Source: CBEUVQ01 sp965546615
GTDB lineage: Bacteria; Bacillota; Desulfotomaculia; Desulfotomaculales; Desulfohalotomaculaceae
DNA length: 64,000 nucleotides
Direction: 5' to 3'
NCBI GenBank assembly: GCA_965546615.1
Contig: CBEUVQ010000001.1
Span: 1-64,000 of the forward strand
Part shown: positions 45,902-54,925 of the stretch, one piece after another
Layout: every line of letters begins with the position of its first letter
How positions within the stretch are numbered: the first letter of the stretch is position 1
Notes under the pieces: generated by a model
What the model saw: the letters and a program-made list of their open reading frames with translations, nothing else
Database searches by the model: none
What the model was told of the DNA's origin: nothing
Translations under genes and position numbers: made by a program

Positions 45902-46780
45902 TTATTCTGCCTCCTTCTTTAACAGCGGATAACCCAGTTTTTCGCGCTGCTCAACGTAACTTTGAGCACACATTCTCGCCAAATTGCGCACGCGGGCAAT
46001 GTAGCCGGTACGTTCGGTAACACTGATCGCCCCGCGGGCGTCAAGCATGTTAAAGGTATGCGAGCACTTCAAAACATAATCGTAAGCCGGCAGCACTAAA
46101 CCGTTTTCATTAATGCGCACCGCTTCTGCCTCAAACATGTCAAACAGCTTAAAAAGCATGTCGGTATCCGCTATTTCAAAGTTATAAGCGGAGTGTTCCA
46201 CTTCGCCCTGATGGTGCACATCGCCGTATTTAACACCGTCTACCCATTCAATATCGAAAACGCTGTTTACCCCTTGAATAAACATCGCTAACCGTTCCAA
46301 ACCGTAGGTAATTTCGGCGGAAACCGGTTTGCAGTCAATTCCGCCGCACTGCTGGAAATAAGTAAACTGAGTTATTTCCATGCCGTCCAGCCAAACTTCC
46401 CAGCCCAAGCCCCAGGCGCCAAGCGTTGGTGACTCCCAGTTATCTTCCACAAAGCGGATATCATGCTGATCGGGGTCAATGCCAATGGCCCGCAGGCTGT
46501 TTAGGTAAAGTTCAATCACATCATCCGGTGACGGCTTTAAAATCACCTGATATTGATAGTAATGCTGCAGACGGTTGGGATTTTCACCGTATCGGCCGTC
46601 GGTCGGTCGGCGGGAAGGTTCCACATAGGCCACCCGCCAAGGTTCCGGTCCCAGTGCCCGCAAAAAGGTTGCCGGATTCATAGTGCCGGCACCTTTTTCA
46701 ATATCATAAGGTTGTTGAATAATGCATTTTTGTTCAGACCAATATTTGTTCAGAGTTAATATCAGCTGTTGAAAATTCAC
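45902..46780 (-). CDS. glyQ: Glycyl-tRNA synthetase alpha subunit
   Basis: Catalytic class II subunit, 292 residues. Recognisable: [20 protein letters not shown] (residue 22), [20 protein letters not shown] (motif 2 region), [21 protein letters not shown] and C-terminal [18 protein letters not shown]. It follows the CsaA-like gene by 15 bases and precedes glyS by one base. Confidence 0.98.
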   Translation of the reverse strand: MNFQQLILTLNKYWSEQKCIIQQPYDIEKGAGTMNPATFLRALGPEPWRVAYVEPSRRPTDGRYGENPNRLQHYYQYQVILKPSPDDVIELYLNSLRAIGIDPDQHDIRFVEDNWESPTLGAWGLGWEVWLDGMEITQFTYFQQCGGIDCKPVSAEITYGLERLAMFIQGVNSVFDIEWVDGVKYGDVHHQGEVEHSAYNFEIADTDMLFKLFDMFEAEAVRINENGLVLPAYDYVLKCSHTFNMLDARGAISVTERTGYIARVRNLARMCAQSYVEQREKLGYPLLKKEAE

Positions 46781-46795
46781 TTTATAATTACCTCC

Positions 46796-47134
46796 TTAGC
46801 ATATACGCAGTCCGTTTTCCACACCGCGTTCTGTTTGCAGCAGCACAACCGAACCGTCTTTCTGCATCGCACCCAACACCAGCACTTCCGACATAAAGCG
46901 CGCTACCTGGCGGGGCGGAAAATTAGTCACCGCAATCACCTGGCGGTTGAGCAGATCATCTTTGGAATAAAGGTCAGTGATTTGGGCGCTGGACTTTTTC
47001 ACACCTACTTCTTCACCAAAATCAATCCACAATTTGTAGGCCGGCTTGCGGGCTTCGGGAAAGTCTTCCACCTTGATGACAGTTCCCACCCGAATATCCG
47101 CCTGAAAAAATTGATCAACATCAGCCTGGGACAT
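46796..47134 (-). CDS. csaA: CsaA-like tRNA-binding domain protein
   Basis: 112-residue OB-fold protein of the CsaA/Trbp111/EMAP-II tRNA-binding family: IRVGTVIKVEDFPEARKPAY (residue 15), SSAQITDLYSKDDLLNRQVI, then VTNFPPRQVARFMSEVLVLG. Family members bind tRNA and CsaA has chaperone-like activity. Its place as the first gene behind a glycine T-box and directly before glyQ suggests a function linked to tRNA-Gly charging; this is inference. AAAAGGAGG precedes ATG 47134. Confidence 0.92.
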   Translation of the reverse strand: MSQADVDQFFQADIRVGTVIKVEDFPEARKPAYKLWIDFGEEVGVKKSSAQITDLYSKDDLLNRQVIAVTNFPPRQVARFMSEVLVLGAMQKDGSVVLLQTERGVENGLRIC

Positions 47135-47239
47135 TGAAAAACCTCCTTTTAAAAGTAAGTTTAAATTTTGAACTGAATCGGCGGTGGTGAAATATTTTGC
47201 CCAAGCGTTTACCGATTGTTGCGTTTGGTTGGCAGCGGA

Positions 47240-47522
47240 AATAATATAAAAACCCCTCGCCCCGGCTTACAGCCAGGGACGAGAGGTATCTCCCGCGGTT
47301 CCACCCTGGTTGACCTAATTAAAGGCCCACCTTATCTGGGCAGGTTTTACTCACCTTCAAACGTCATCAGCAGCTCGCTGCCCGCTCTCCGGTTTTCCTC
47401 CTGCGGCTTGGGAACCCCTTTCGCTGCAGGCGTTTTACCGGGCTTACACCGTCCCCGGCTCGCTTTAAAAACCGCTCTGCACTACTTTTTCCCGCATCGC
47501 CTAAACAATCTTAAGTTATATA
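47240..47522 (-). ncRNA. Glycine T-box leader of csaA-glyQ-glyS
   Basis: T-box sequence AGGGTGGAACCGCGGGAG at 47290-47307 (minus strand) and stem I elements GCGAGCC and GGTGTAAGCCCGG. The terminator hairpin at 47253-47286 is followed by TTTTTATATT. After GAAA the candidate specifier is GGG (about 47416-47418), a glycine codon, where most glycine T-boxes have GGC. Uncharged tRNA-Gly should allow read-through. Confidence 0.93.
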
Positions 47523-47528
47523 GAAGGA

Positions 47529-47558
47529 ATTTTAGCAAAAATACCGGTTATTTGTCAA
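47529..47558 (-). promoter_or_regulatory. Promoter of the glycine T-box operon
   Basis: TTGACA (47553-47558) and TAAAAT (47529-47534) on the minus strand with an 18-base spacer; start near 47522. Confidence 0.75.
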
Positions 47559-47622
47559 CATTTTACTGTCAGCAGACGGTGTCAATTTGCTGCAGAAAAA
47601 ACAAACAAGGATGCACTTAATT

Positions 47623-48339
47623 TTATACCGGAGGTTTGATATCTATTTTTTTGTCAAAGTCATATAATTTGATGTTTATCTGCATTACCGCCCGTGAGTT
47701 GGCGGTGTGCCCGGCATTGATGGCTGCCTGGTAAATGCGCTGATCTTCAGGATTAATCCACAGTTTGTATTTAAAAATGTTGAACTGGTTTTGTAAAAAC
47801 GGCATTTCTATGTTCGGTTCCAGTTCCAGCACATACATCTCTTGGCCCGCTGCTTTTTCCTGCCCGGCATACTTGAGCACCGGCACATCTTTAAAGTTAA
47901 AATTTGCCAGCGGGTTAAATTCCATAATGAATGCTTCCGCTTTGGCAAGCTGATTTCCCTGCAGAGTTAACCACTTGCCGGTAAAGGGGTCTTTCATGTA
48001 GGTGTCGTCATGGTACTGCACAAATTCAACCGGCGAATTAATCAACAGACCTTTGATATGGATTTGGCTGTCGCCCACCCGCTCCCCGTTGATTTTGCTC
48101 ACCGGTTTTTTATCTTCTCCTAAAATGCATTCTATATCAAACCGATAGCTTTGAACGGCTAACGTTTTTTGCAGCGCGGTATTTAATAACTGTTCAGCAT
48201 CAACCTCTTCCTTTTTTAGATCAGCACTGAAAAAAATCACCCCAACTAACAAAATGATCAGCACCGGTACTGCATAAAAAAGTTTTTTACTCGGCCGAAA
48301 ACCGGATATATTATTGATGTTTATATGCGGTAATCTCAC
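47623..48339 (-). CDS. Membrane-anchored extracytoplasmic protein of unknown function
   Basis: 238 residues: short basic N-terminus, one membrane helix (about 20-41, LFYAVPVLIILLVGVIFFSA) and an extracellular beta-rich domain with FDIECILGEDKKPVSKINGE, GKWLTLQGNQL and YKLWINPEDQRIYQAAIN. The pattern resembles LolA/LppX-like lipoprotein folds, but I cannot assign it. There is no lipobox. GTG 48339 follows GGGGGG at about 8 bases. Single gene; upstream 48340-48606 is AT-rich and shows no element I recognise. Confidence 0.65.
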   Translation of the reverse strand: MRLPHININNISGFRPSKKLFYAVPVLIILLVGVIFFSADLKKEEVDAEQLLNTALQKTLAVQSYRFDIECILGEDKKPVSKINGERVGDSQIHIKGLLINSPVEFVQYHDDTYMKDPFTGKWLTLQGNQLAKAEAFIMEFNPLANFNFKDVPVLKYAGQEKAAGQEMYVLELEPNIEMPFLQNQFNIFKYKLWINPEDQRIYQAAINAGHTANSRAVMQINIKLYDFDKKIDIKPPV

Positions 48340-48606
48340 TATGCAATCCCCCCGTCAATCCATTTAGTTAAATTTACTAATTTATTTTTCAGTTTATGAC
48401 ACGTTTGTCGGTGTCTATTAAGAAAAGCATGAACAGGTTCAAATACTTTATCGAAAGCAGAGCTGTCAGGACTGTTTCCTGCAGGCAGTAAAAAAATTTT
48501 AATACCAATAGCATAATGTGGTAATATTTTAATATGCCATAATTAATTTGTAATTTTTATCAAATATTTCGTTTAACTAACTGTTGTAAACTAAGGAGGA
48601 TTTGCA

Positions 48607-48933
48607 GTGCAAGTAAAGGACATTCAACAGGATGTGCACAAGTGGATCAGTCAGTTTGAAGAAGGTTACTGGCATCCGCTGTCAATGCTGGCGCGCATGA
48701 CTGAAGAAGTCGGCGAGCTGGCGCGGGAGATTAACCACCACTATGGGCAAAAACCTAAAAAGCCCGATGAGCCGGAAGGTGATTTGGCTTTGGAATTGGG
48801 TGATATTTTGTTTATCATTGCTTGTATGGCTAATTCTCTCAACATTGACTTAGAAGACGCTTTTAAACGCACAATGAATAAATACTATCAGCGGGATATT
48901 AACCGGTGGACTAAAAAAACTCAACAAACATAG
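48607..48933 (+). CDS. MazG-like nucleotide pyrophosphohydrolase
   Basis: 108-residue all-alpha NTP pyrophosphatase (YpjD-like). The metal-binding helix pair is MTEEVGELAREIN (E-x2-E motif, about residue 31) and LALELGDILFIIACMA (E-x2-D, about 61). Such enzymes remove non-canonical or excess dNTPs. GTG 48607 follows AAGGAGG at about 7 bases. Probably co-transcribed with the DUF1015 gene 23 bases downstream. Confidence 0.9.
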   Translation: MQVKDIQQDVHKWISQFEEGYWHPLSMLARMTEEVGELAREINHHYGQKPKKPDEPEGDLALELGDILFIIACMANSLNIDLEDAFKRTMNKYYQRDINRWTKKTQQT

Positions 48934-48956
48934 TATTTCTGAAAGGTGGTTTTTAA

Positions 48957-50309
48957 ATGACAGTTGTTGTTCCGTTTCAAGGTCTGCGCTACAACCCTGA
49001 GAAGATTGCAAATTTATCGCAGGTGGTCGCGCTGCCTTATGATGTGATAGATGCCTCCCGGCAGGAAGAGTATTATAAAAAACACCCGCACAACATTATC
49101 CGCTTAGAATGCGGCAAAGAGTTTCCGGAAGATGATGACACCAACAACCGCTGCACCAGAGCAGCGGAAACTTTCCAAAAATGGCTGGCGGAAAAGGTGC
49201 TGGTAGCGGAGGATAAACCGGCAGTTTACCGCTGCCGGCAGGTTTACCGGACAGACGGTCGGGAAATGGCGCGCACCGGCTTTATCTGCAATGTTAAAAT
49301 CGAGCCTTATGATAAAGGGGTAATTTTACCGCACCAAGAAACACTGCCAAAGCGCACTGCGGATCGGCTGGCTTTAATCAAGGCCTGTAATGCCAATTTC
49401 AGCCCGATATTAGGACTGTACGCTGATTTCGGCCGCGCTGTCGATCAAATTTTGGCAGATGCTCCCGGAGAGCTTTCGCAGGAATTTGTCGATGAAGACG
49501 GCACCGCACATCAGTTAACGGTCATCACTGACAGCCAAATCATCAGCGATATTCAAAAGGCAATGGAGCGGCAGCACATCTTTATTGCCGACGGCCATCA
49601 CCGCTATGAAGCGGCCTTAGCTTATCGCGACCTGCGGCGCGAAGAGCTGGGCTTAACCGCTGAGCACGGCGACCAGCCTTTTGATTATGTTATGATGACG
49701 CTGGTTAATTTGTATGACCCCGGGGTAACAATCCTGCCGGTTCATCGCTTGGTTAAAAACGCCGCTCATTTTAATTTGAAAAAATTTGTTAAAAAGCTTC
49801 GCGAGGATTTTCGGGTTGAAGAATTTGCCGTCAATCCCGACGGCAGCAATATCAAGGAATTTTTGGATTTAATTTATCACCGGGGCGGGTTGGATGTCGG
49901 CAGCGGCACTTATCACCTCAATGCCTTTGGGCTGTATGCCGGCCGCGGCTTAGGTTATGCGATAACTCTGGACAGCGAAACCGCCCTTGATCGGCTGATG
50001 GGGCGCAGCGATAAAATTTCACTTGCCTGGCAGGGGTTGGACGCTGCAGTGCTGCACACCACTGTTTTAGAGAGGCTTTTGGCGATCGGCGCAGAGGAGC
50101 GGGCAGAGGAAACAAACCTGGCTTATACCTGTGACGCTAAAGAAGCATTGAAAGCGGTAGACAGCGGTGCCTATCAAATGGCATTTTTAATGAATGCCGC
50201 ACAGATAGAGGAAGTGACGGCCATTGCCATCGGGGGAGAGAAAATGCCGCAAAAGAGCACTTGTTTTTATCCGAAGTCAGCAGCAGGGTTGGTAGTAAAC
50301 AAGCTTTAG
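48957..50309 (+). CDS. DUF1015 family protein
   Basis: 450 residues. Family markers: PFQGLRYNPEKI (residue 5), VVALPYDVIDASRQEEYY, PHNIIRLECGKE, and the central IADGHHRYEAALAYRD (about 205) with a His-His-Arg-Tyr core. DUF1015 proteins are widespread in Clostridia, often beside serine biosynthesis genes; function not established. AAAGGTGG precedes ATG 48957. The gene ends before a GC hairpin and the strong shared terminator. Confidence 0.87.
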   Translation: MTVVVPFQGLRYNPEKIANLSQVVALPYDVIDASRQEEYYKKHPHNIIRLECGKEFPEDDDTNNRCTRAAETFQKWLAEKVLVAEDKPAVYRCRQVYRTDGREMARTGFICNVKIEPYDKGVILPHQETLPKRTADRLALIKACNANFSPILGLYADFGRAVDQILADAPGELSQEFVDEDGTAHQLTVITDSQIISDIQKAMERQHIFIADGHHRYEAALAYRDLRREELGLTAEHGDQPFDYVMMTLVNLYDPGVTILPVHRLVKNAAHFNLKKFVKKLREDFRVEEFAVNPDGSNIKEFLDLIYHRGGLDVGSGTYHLNAFGLYAGRGLGYAITLDSETALDRLMGRSDKISLAWQGLDAAVLHTTVLERLLAIGAEERAEETNLAYTCDAKEALKAVDSGAYQMAFLMNAAQIEEVTAIAIGGEKMPQKSTCFYPKSAAGLVVNKL

Positions 50310-50395
50310 CGCGGTAATGCTGAAAGAATAAATTATTCAAGAAAGTTTCTTTATTTTGCCGCAGAACAGCGGGGCAAATTATGCTGCGGCACAGC

Positions 50396-50428
50396 AATTA
50401 AGGGGCGGTAAGACACCGCCCCTTAATT
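50396..50428. terminator. Bidirectional terminator at the end of the flagellar operon
   Basis: 14-bp perfect stem (50396-50409 with 50415-50428) with a 5-base loop, overlapping the fliY stop. It separates the convergent DUF1015 gene from the flagellar operon. Confidence 0.85.
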
Positions 50429-51580
50429 GGCCAGTCTTTTGATGCGTTCTTCCGGGCTGATAATATTGGTGATCTTCACACCGAAATTTTCGTTTACCAC
50501 CACCACCGAACCTTCAGCCACCAGCGTGCCGTTAACCAATACTTCCACCGGCTCGTCAGCCAAAGCATCCAGTTCAATTACCGATCCCGGCCCAACGTTC
50601 AGCACCTCTTTGATCGGCTTTTTGGTGCGTCCCAGCACTACCGACACTTTCAGCGGAATATCTAAAATCAAATCTAAATTCCGCGGAGCCGGCGCGGATG
50701 ATACTTGTGGCGAGCTGCCCGATGTCTGCATCGGCCGGAAAGCAGGCTGCGGTTGACTTGACTGCGGTTCGGCAACAACCGAATCAATCAGCTGATTTAA
50801 GTCGTTGTCAGCTATATTATGCTGCTGCGGAACGGGTTGTTCTTCAGCGGTATCGGTTAAACCTTTCAACAGCAGTTCAGCTTCCTCTTTTGCCGTTTCA
50901 ACACTCATTACCTGCATAATTTCGGTATCTACCAAATCGCCGATAGTCATATTAAAGGACACAATCACCAACGATGCTTCTTCACGGATTTCCGGCAGCA
51001 CTCCACTTACCGACGTGCTCTCTGTTTCTCTAAGCATCAGTGAGGTAGGTGGCGAAATGTTAACCGGCTTGCCAAAAATTTGCGATAATGAAGTAGACGC
51101 AGAACCAATCATCATATTCATCGCTTCGGAGGCGGCACTGATTTCCATTTCTGACAGTTCGGTATTGTCGGTACTGCCGTCGCCGCCCATCATTAAGTCA
51201 GCGATAACCGCTGCGTCGTGCACTTTCATCACTAAAAGATTAAATCCCTGCAGCCCTTCAATAAAATCTACTTTAATAATCAGATAGGGCACCGTAAAAG
51301 AGTTTAGCAAATCGCTTTTATTGGTTAACCACACTCTGGGGCTGGTAATATTTACTTTTTGACTGAGCAGCTCGGAAAGAGTAGTTGAAGCCGAACCCAT
51401 CGAAATATTGCCGATTTCACCCAGCGCATCTTTTTCTTCATCTGAAAGAGTTTTAGGGGAAGGCTCCCCATTTATTACCGGTGCCTCTTCACCAGGTGTT
51501 GATTGATCAGCATCACTTTCTTTCTGCGCATTCATCAATAAATCAATTTCTTCTTGACTTAATAATTTATCCCCTGTCAT
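50423..51580 (-). CDS. fliY: Flagellar motor switch phosphatase FliY
   Basis: 385 residues. N-terminal LLSQEEIDLLM (FliM-type CheY-binding motif), then a CheC-like domain with two active-site helices (EIGNISMGSASTTLSELL, about residue 54, and EAMNMMIGSASTSLSQIF, about 153). A Pro/Gln-rich linker (about 255-290) and C-terminal SpoA/FliN domain (LDIPLKVSVVLGRTKKPIKE) follow. It dephosphorylates CheY-P and forms the switch with FliM. It overlaps fliM by 14 bases. Last gene of the operon in this window. Confidence 0.95.
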   Translation of the reverse strand: MTGDKLLSQEEIDLLMNAQKESDADQSTPGEEAPVINGEPSPKTLSDEEKDALGEIGNISMGSASTTLSELLSQKVNITSPRVWLTNKSDLLNSFTVPYLIIKVDFIEGLQGFNLLVMKVHDAAVIADLMMGGDGSTDNTELSEMEISAASEAMNMMIGSASTSLSQIFGKPVNISPPTSLMLRETESTSVSGVLPEIREEASLVIVSFNMTIGDLVDTEIMQVMSVETAKEEAELLLKGLTDTAEEQPVPQQHNIADNDLNQLIDSVVAEPQSSQPQPAFRPMQTSGSSPQVSSAPAPRNLDLILDIPLKVSVVLGRTKKPIKEVLNVGPGSVIELDALADEPVEVLVNGTLVAEGSVVVVNENFGVKITNIISPEERIKRLAN

Positions 51581-52568
51581 GATAACCTGCCTCCTCCGCC
51601 AGCGATACTACCTGCACGCCCATTTTTTGTCCGATTGTTCCCGCCTGTACTTTAAACTTTAATTGATCCTGCACATATAAATCAAAATCCTGGCCCTGTT
51701 TGCGGTCTAAAATCAGCACATCTCCGGTCTGCAGCTCCAAAAAGTCTTTAATGCTTATCGAACTGCTGCCCACCAAAACGCTCATCTCTACATCGGATAC
51801 TTTCAGCCAATGTTCCAGCGCTTTGTCATCATCCTGATCTTTGTCTTGGAAAATTTGGCTGAATTGGTTGACTGAGAATTTAGACAGCACCGGGTCTAAA
51901 AAGTTAAAAGGCAGACATAAATTAACCAACCCCCGGTTTTCTTTCCCAATACTGGTGGAAAAGGTAATTACCAATACAATATCATTGGGCGATAACAGCT
52001 GCTGCAAATGGGGATTTTGTTCCATGTTGACAACTTCAGGGCTGCCTTTAATGATATCCTGCCAGATAATGCTCAGCTGGTTTAAAATTTTTTCAATAAT
52101 TTTGCGGGCGACAGTCAGCTCAATATCTGTTAATTCCCTAAGTCTGGACGGCATTTCGCCGGAACCGCCCAGCATCAGGTCTATAAGCGGCATCAGAAAG
52201 TGCGGGCTGGTTTCTAAAACCGCACTTCCCTTGTGCGAACTGTATTTAAATACTGTCAGCAGTGTGGGCGTAACCACCGAACGGGTAAATTCCTCGTATG
52301 TAAACTGCCCAACCGAGGCCACTTCAATATTAATGTCGGAGTGCAGAAATCCGGACAGAAAATTTGTCAGCAGTCTGGCGTAACTTTGGTGCAGTACCTG
52401 CAGCGTTCTGATGTGCTCTTTAGAAAACTTGTTCGGCCGCCGGAAATCGTAGGATTTCAGCTTCTGCTGCTCTGTATCCTCTTCAATCTGTTCTGCTGTC
52501 ACTCTGCCGGATATTAAACCGTCCAGCAGCGAATCAATTTCCGCCTGCGAAAGTACATCTTTCACCAA
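51567..52568 (-). CDS. fliM: Flagellar motor switch protein FliM
   Basis: 333 residues. Starts with the CheY-P binding peptide VLSQAEIDSLLDG, followed by YDFRRPNKFSKEHIRTL (residue 40), the middle domain with LMLGGSGEMPSRLRELTDIE, and a C-terminal SpoA domain (SVLVGSSSISIKDFLELQTGDVL). It couples chemotaxis to rotation direction in the C-ring. It follows cheY by 27 bases and overlaps fliY. Confidence 0.96.
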   Translation of the reverse strand: MVKDVLSQAEIDSLLDGLISGRVTAEQIEEDTEQQKLKSYDFRRPNKFSKEHIRTLQVLHQSYARLLTNFLSGFLHSDINIEVASVGQFTYEEFTRSVVTPTLLTVFKYSSHKGSAVLETSPHFLMPLIDLMLGGSGEMPSRLRELTDIELTVARKIIEKILNQLSIIWQDIIKGSPEVVNMEQNPHLQQLLSPNDIVLVITFSTSIGKENRGLVNLCLPFNFLDPVLSKFSVNQFSQIFQDKDQDDDKALEHWLKVSDVEMSVLVGSSSISIKDFLELQTGDVLILDRKQGQDFDLYVQDQLKFKVQAGTIGQKMGVQVVSLAEEAGYHDRG

Positions 52569-52595
52569 AGTTCCTCCTTTCCTGCGGCACTTTCA

Positions 52596-52961
52596 TCATC
52601 TTTTTAATACCCGATCAATGGCCTGCAAAATACGGTCCTGCTGAAAAGGTTTGACAATAAAATCCCTGGCCCCGGCCTGAATAGCTTCCATCACCATCGC
52701 CTGCTGCCCCATTGCACTGCACATAATAATGTTGGCATTGGGATCAAACTCGCGAATAAGCTTAACTGCCTGAATGCCGTCTACTTCCGGCATAGTAATA
52801 TCCATCGTTACCAAGTCCGGCTTATGCTGCTTATAAAGCTCTAACGCCGCCGCACCGTTTTCCGCTTCGCCGACTACTTCAAAACCCGCTTTAACTACAA
52901 TGTTTTTAATCATCATTCTCATAAAAGCTGCATCGTCAACAATCAGAATTTTTTTGCTCAC
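52596..52961 (-). CDS. cheY: Chemotaxis response regulator CheY
   Basis: 121-residue single receiver domain: ILIVDDAAFMRMM (acidic pocket), phospho-acceptor in LVTMDITMPEVDG (about residue 54), Thr/Ser switch position MCSAMGQQ and KPF lysine (about 104). Its phosphorylated form binds FliM and FliY encoded next. CheA, the kinase, lies outside the window. Confidence 0.95.
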   Translation of the reverse strand: MSKKILIVDDAAFMRMMIKNIVVKAGFEVVGEAENGAAALELYKQHKPDLVTMDITMPEVDGIQAVKLIREFDPNANIIMCSAMGQQAMVMEAIQAGARDFIVKPFQQDRILQAIDRVLKR

Positions 52962-52976
52962 TGAACTTCCTCCCGC

Positions 52977-53606
52977 CTAATTGATTGTTAATCCAAGAGC
53001 CGCAAATAATTTGTTAAGGGATTGCTCTTCGGTTATTAAAAAGAAATGTCCTTTAATATTTGCGTTACTTTCAAACAACACTGTTTCAATAGTTAAAATG
53101 TGATCTTCAATGTACCCGCCGGCAACCAGTGAAGTGCTGATTACCGCACCCAACATGTCATTGGCGTACATCGGCACATTAGGGATCAGCTTCATTTGCG
53201 TCATTGAACCGATGGCATTTAAAAATGAACCGGTAAGTACGTTGGCAATTTCTTTTACTGCTGATTCACCCATCTCATCCAGTTCCTTAGTTGTGCCTTT
53301 TTCCAAGCCCATCAGCATATCCACCAGGCACAGCGCACTGGCTTTGTTAAAAACAAATAAGATTTGTCCGGGAATGTCACCGGTAATCCTCAGTGTGACA
53401 CAAGCAACAATTTCCTCCAGGCCGCCAACCATATTCATTGCTTCTTCCATTGATACAAATTGGGTTTTCGGCACTTCCATATTAACGCGCTTATTCAGCA
53501 TCTGCGCCAGCGAGGTAACAGCATTACCCAGTCCGATGTTGCCTATCTCTTTTAATGCATCTAAGTATTCATCTGTAAGCTGTTTATTTTTCAATGAGTC
53601 CCCCAT
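52977..53606 (-). CDS. cheC: CheY-P phosphatase CheC
   Basis: 209 residues with the two characteristic pseudo-repeat helices: ALKEIGNIGLGNAVTSLAQM (about 15) and SAVKEIANVLTGSFLNAIGS (about 113). It dephosphorylates CheY-P and binds CheD, linking adaptation to the signal. Located between cheR and cheY. Not FliY because no FliN-type C-terminus follows. Confidence 0.95.
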   Translation of the reverse strand: MGDSLKNKQLTDEYLDALKEIGNIGLGNAVTSLAQMLNKRVNMEVPKTQFVSMEEAMNMVGGLEEIVACVTLRITGDIPGQILFVFNKASALCLVDMLMGLEKGTTKELDEMGESAVKEIANVLTGSFLNAIGSMTQMKLIPNVPMYANDMLGAVISTSLVAGGYIEDHILTIETVLFESNANIKGHFFLITEEQSLNKLFAALGLTIN

Positions 53607-53628
53607 TATATCAACTCCTTTATGCTAA

Positions 53629-54402
53629 TCAGGGGGCTAATTTTTGATAAAAGCAAGGCGCAATCTTTTTTAAGCCCAATTCTGCGTAATTAAATATTGT
53701 TTCGCTTCCGCCGATAAACAAATACCCACCTGCAGCCAGTGATTTTACAAACTGCCGGTTTACTTTCTCCTGAGCTTCCCGGGTGAAATAAATGGTTACG
53801 TTGCGGCACAGCACCAAATCAAAGCCCTGAGGATAAGCAGAGCTTAATAAATCATGCTGCTTAAATACCACTTTGTTTTTAATCTGCTGGTTAATTAAAT
53901 ATTTGCCGTTTTCAACGGTAAAGTATTTTTTCAATCGTTCTTTGCTGACGTTTTTTACCGCATCAGCATTATATACGCCTGCCTTGGCCTTTTGTAAAAT
54001 ATTTTGATCTAAATCTGTCGCTTCAATGCGGTGGGCGGTAAGCGGCGAGAGTTCGTTTAGAATTATCGCCACTGAATACGGTTCCGCCCCGTTGGAGCAG
54101 GCCGCACTCCAAACCTTCAGTCTGCGGCCGCCGGCCATTAAACCAGGCAGTATGTCTTTCTCTAACATTTGAAACATTTTGGCATCGCGAAAAAACTCCG
54201 ACACGTTAATCGTCAAATAATCCAAAAAGCGAATATATTCCTGACGGTCTTTTATTAAATTATTCAACAGCTCACTGTAATCAGTCATTTTGCTTCTCAC
54301 CAGCAGGTTATCCAGCCGGCGCTTAAGCTGGGCTTCTTTATAGCTGTTCAGATCAAGACCAAACCTTCTATGTACTTGGTTTTTAAATTCTGCAAACTGC
54401 AT
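53629..54402 (-). CDS. cheR: Chemotaxis protein methyltransferase CheR
   Basis: S-adenosylmethionine-dependent glutamate methyltransferase for chemoreceptors, 257 residues. N-terminal all-alpha domain (FAEFKNQVHRRFGLDLNSYK), SAM site KVWSAACSNGAEPYSVAIIL (about 95; the usual CSTGEE is CSNGAE), LVLCRNVTIYFT (about 182) and IGGSETI. ATG 54402 has AAGGTGG 6 bases upstream inside the cheD end; the 54429 start is rejected. Confidence 0.94.
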   Translation of the reverse strand: MQFAEFKNQVHRRFGLDLNSYKEAQLKRRLDNLLVRSKMTDYSELLNNLIKDRQEYIRFLDYLTINVSEFFRDAKMFQMLEKDILPGLMAGGRRLKVWSAACSNGAEPYSVAIILNELSPLTAHRIEATDLDQNILQKAKAGVYNADAVKNVSKERLKKYFTVENGKYLINQQIKNKVVFKQHDLLSSAYPQGFDLVLCRNVTIYFTREAQEKVNRQFVKSLAAGGYLFIGGSETIFNYAELGLKKIAPCFYQKLAP

Positions 54403-54403
54403 T

Positions 54404-54904
54404 CTAAACCACCTTAAGAGCGGCGCCAATAGTCCGAATGGTTAATTGGCCGTTTTCTAAATCCAAAATTATTGTCCGACCGCGGTTGCCACCGACCTCT
54501 TCCGCTAAAATTTTAATGTGCATCTCTTTAAGGATTCTTCGCACTGCCTCGGTATTGCGCCTGCCGATATTGAGCACAAATTTTTCATCCATTCCGGAAA
54601 ACATCTGCGCTCCACCTGCCAGTTTGGCCTGAAGACGGCTGATTACCGCCCCTTTACGCTGCAGCTCTTTAATCATCAGCGGAACCCCCAAATCAGCAAA
54701 TTTTTCCGGTTTAGTAACCTTACTAAACTGTGTGCTGTCAGGAAGCATGATATGCAGCAGCCCGCCAATTTTCAACAGCGGATCGTAAAGGGTCAACCCA
54801 ACGCATGAACCCAGGCCAAGGGTAATTAATTTGTCCGGAGCTGCTGATATTTTGCAATCTGCTATACCAACCTGAATTTCTTTCACACGTTTCGCCGGTT
54901 CCAT
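54404..54904 (-). CDS. cheD: Chemoreceptor glutamine deamidase CheD
   Basis: 166 residues. Catalytic triad motifs: LGLGSCVGLTLYDP (Cys about residue 34), GGLLHIMLPDS (His about 51) and AKLAGGAQMF with the downstream Thr. It deamidates receptor glutamines and interacts with CheC. ATG 54904 has GGGAG 6 bases upstream. One base separates it from cheR. Confidence 0.95.
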   Translation of the reverse strand: MEPAKRVKEIQVGIADCKISAAPDKLITLGLGSCVGLTLYDPLLKIGGLLHIMLPDSTQFSKVTKPEKFADLGVPLMIKELQRKGAVISRLQAKLAGGAQMFSGMDEKFVLNIGRRNTEAVRRILKEMHIKILAEEVGGNRGRTIILDLENGQLTIRTIGAALKVV

Positions 54905-54925
54905 CAATGGCTCCCTTCAATTAGC

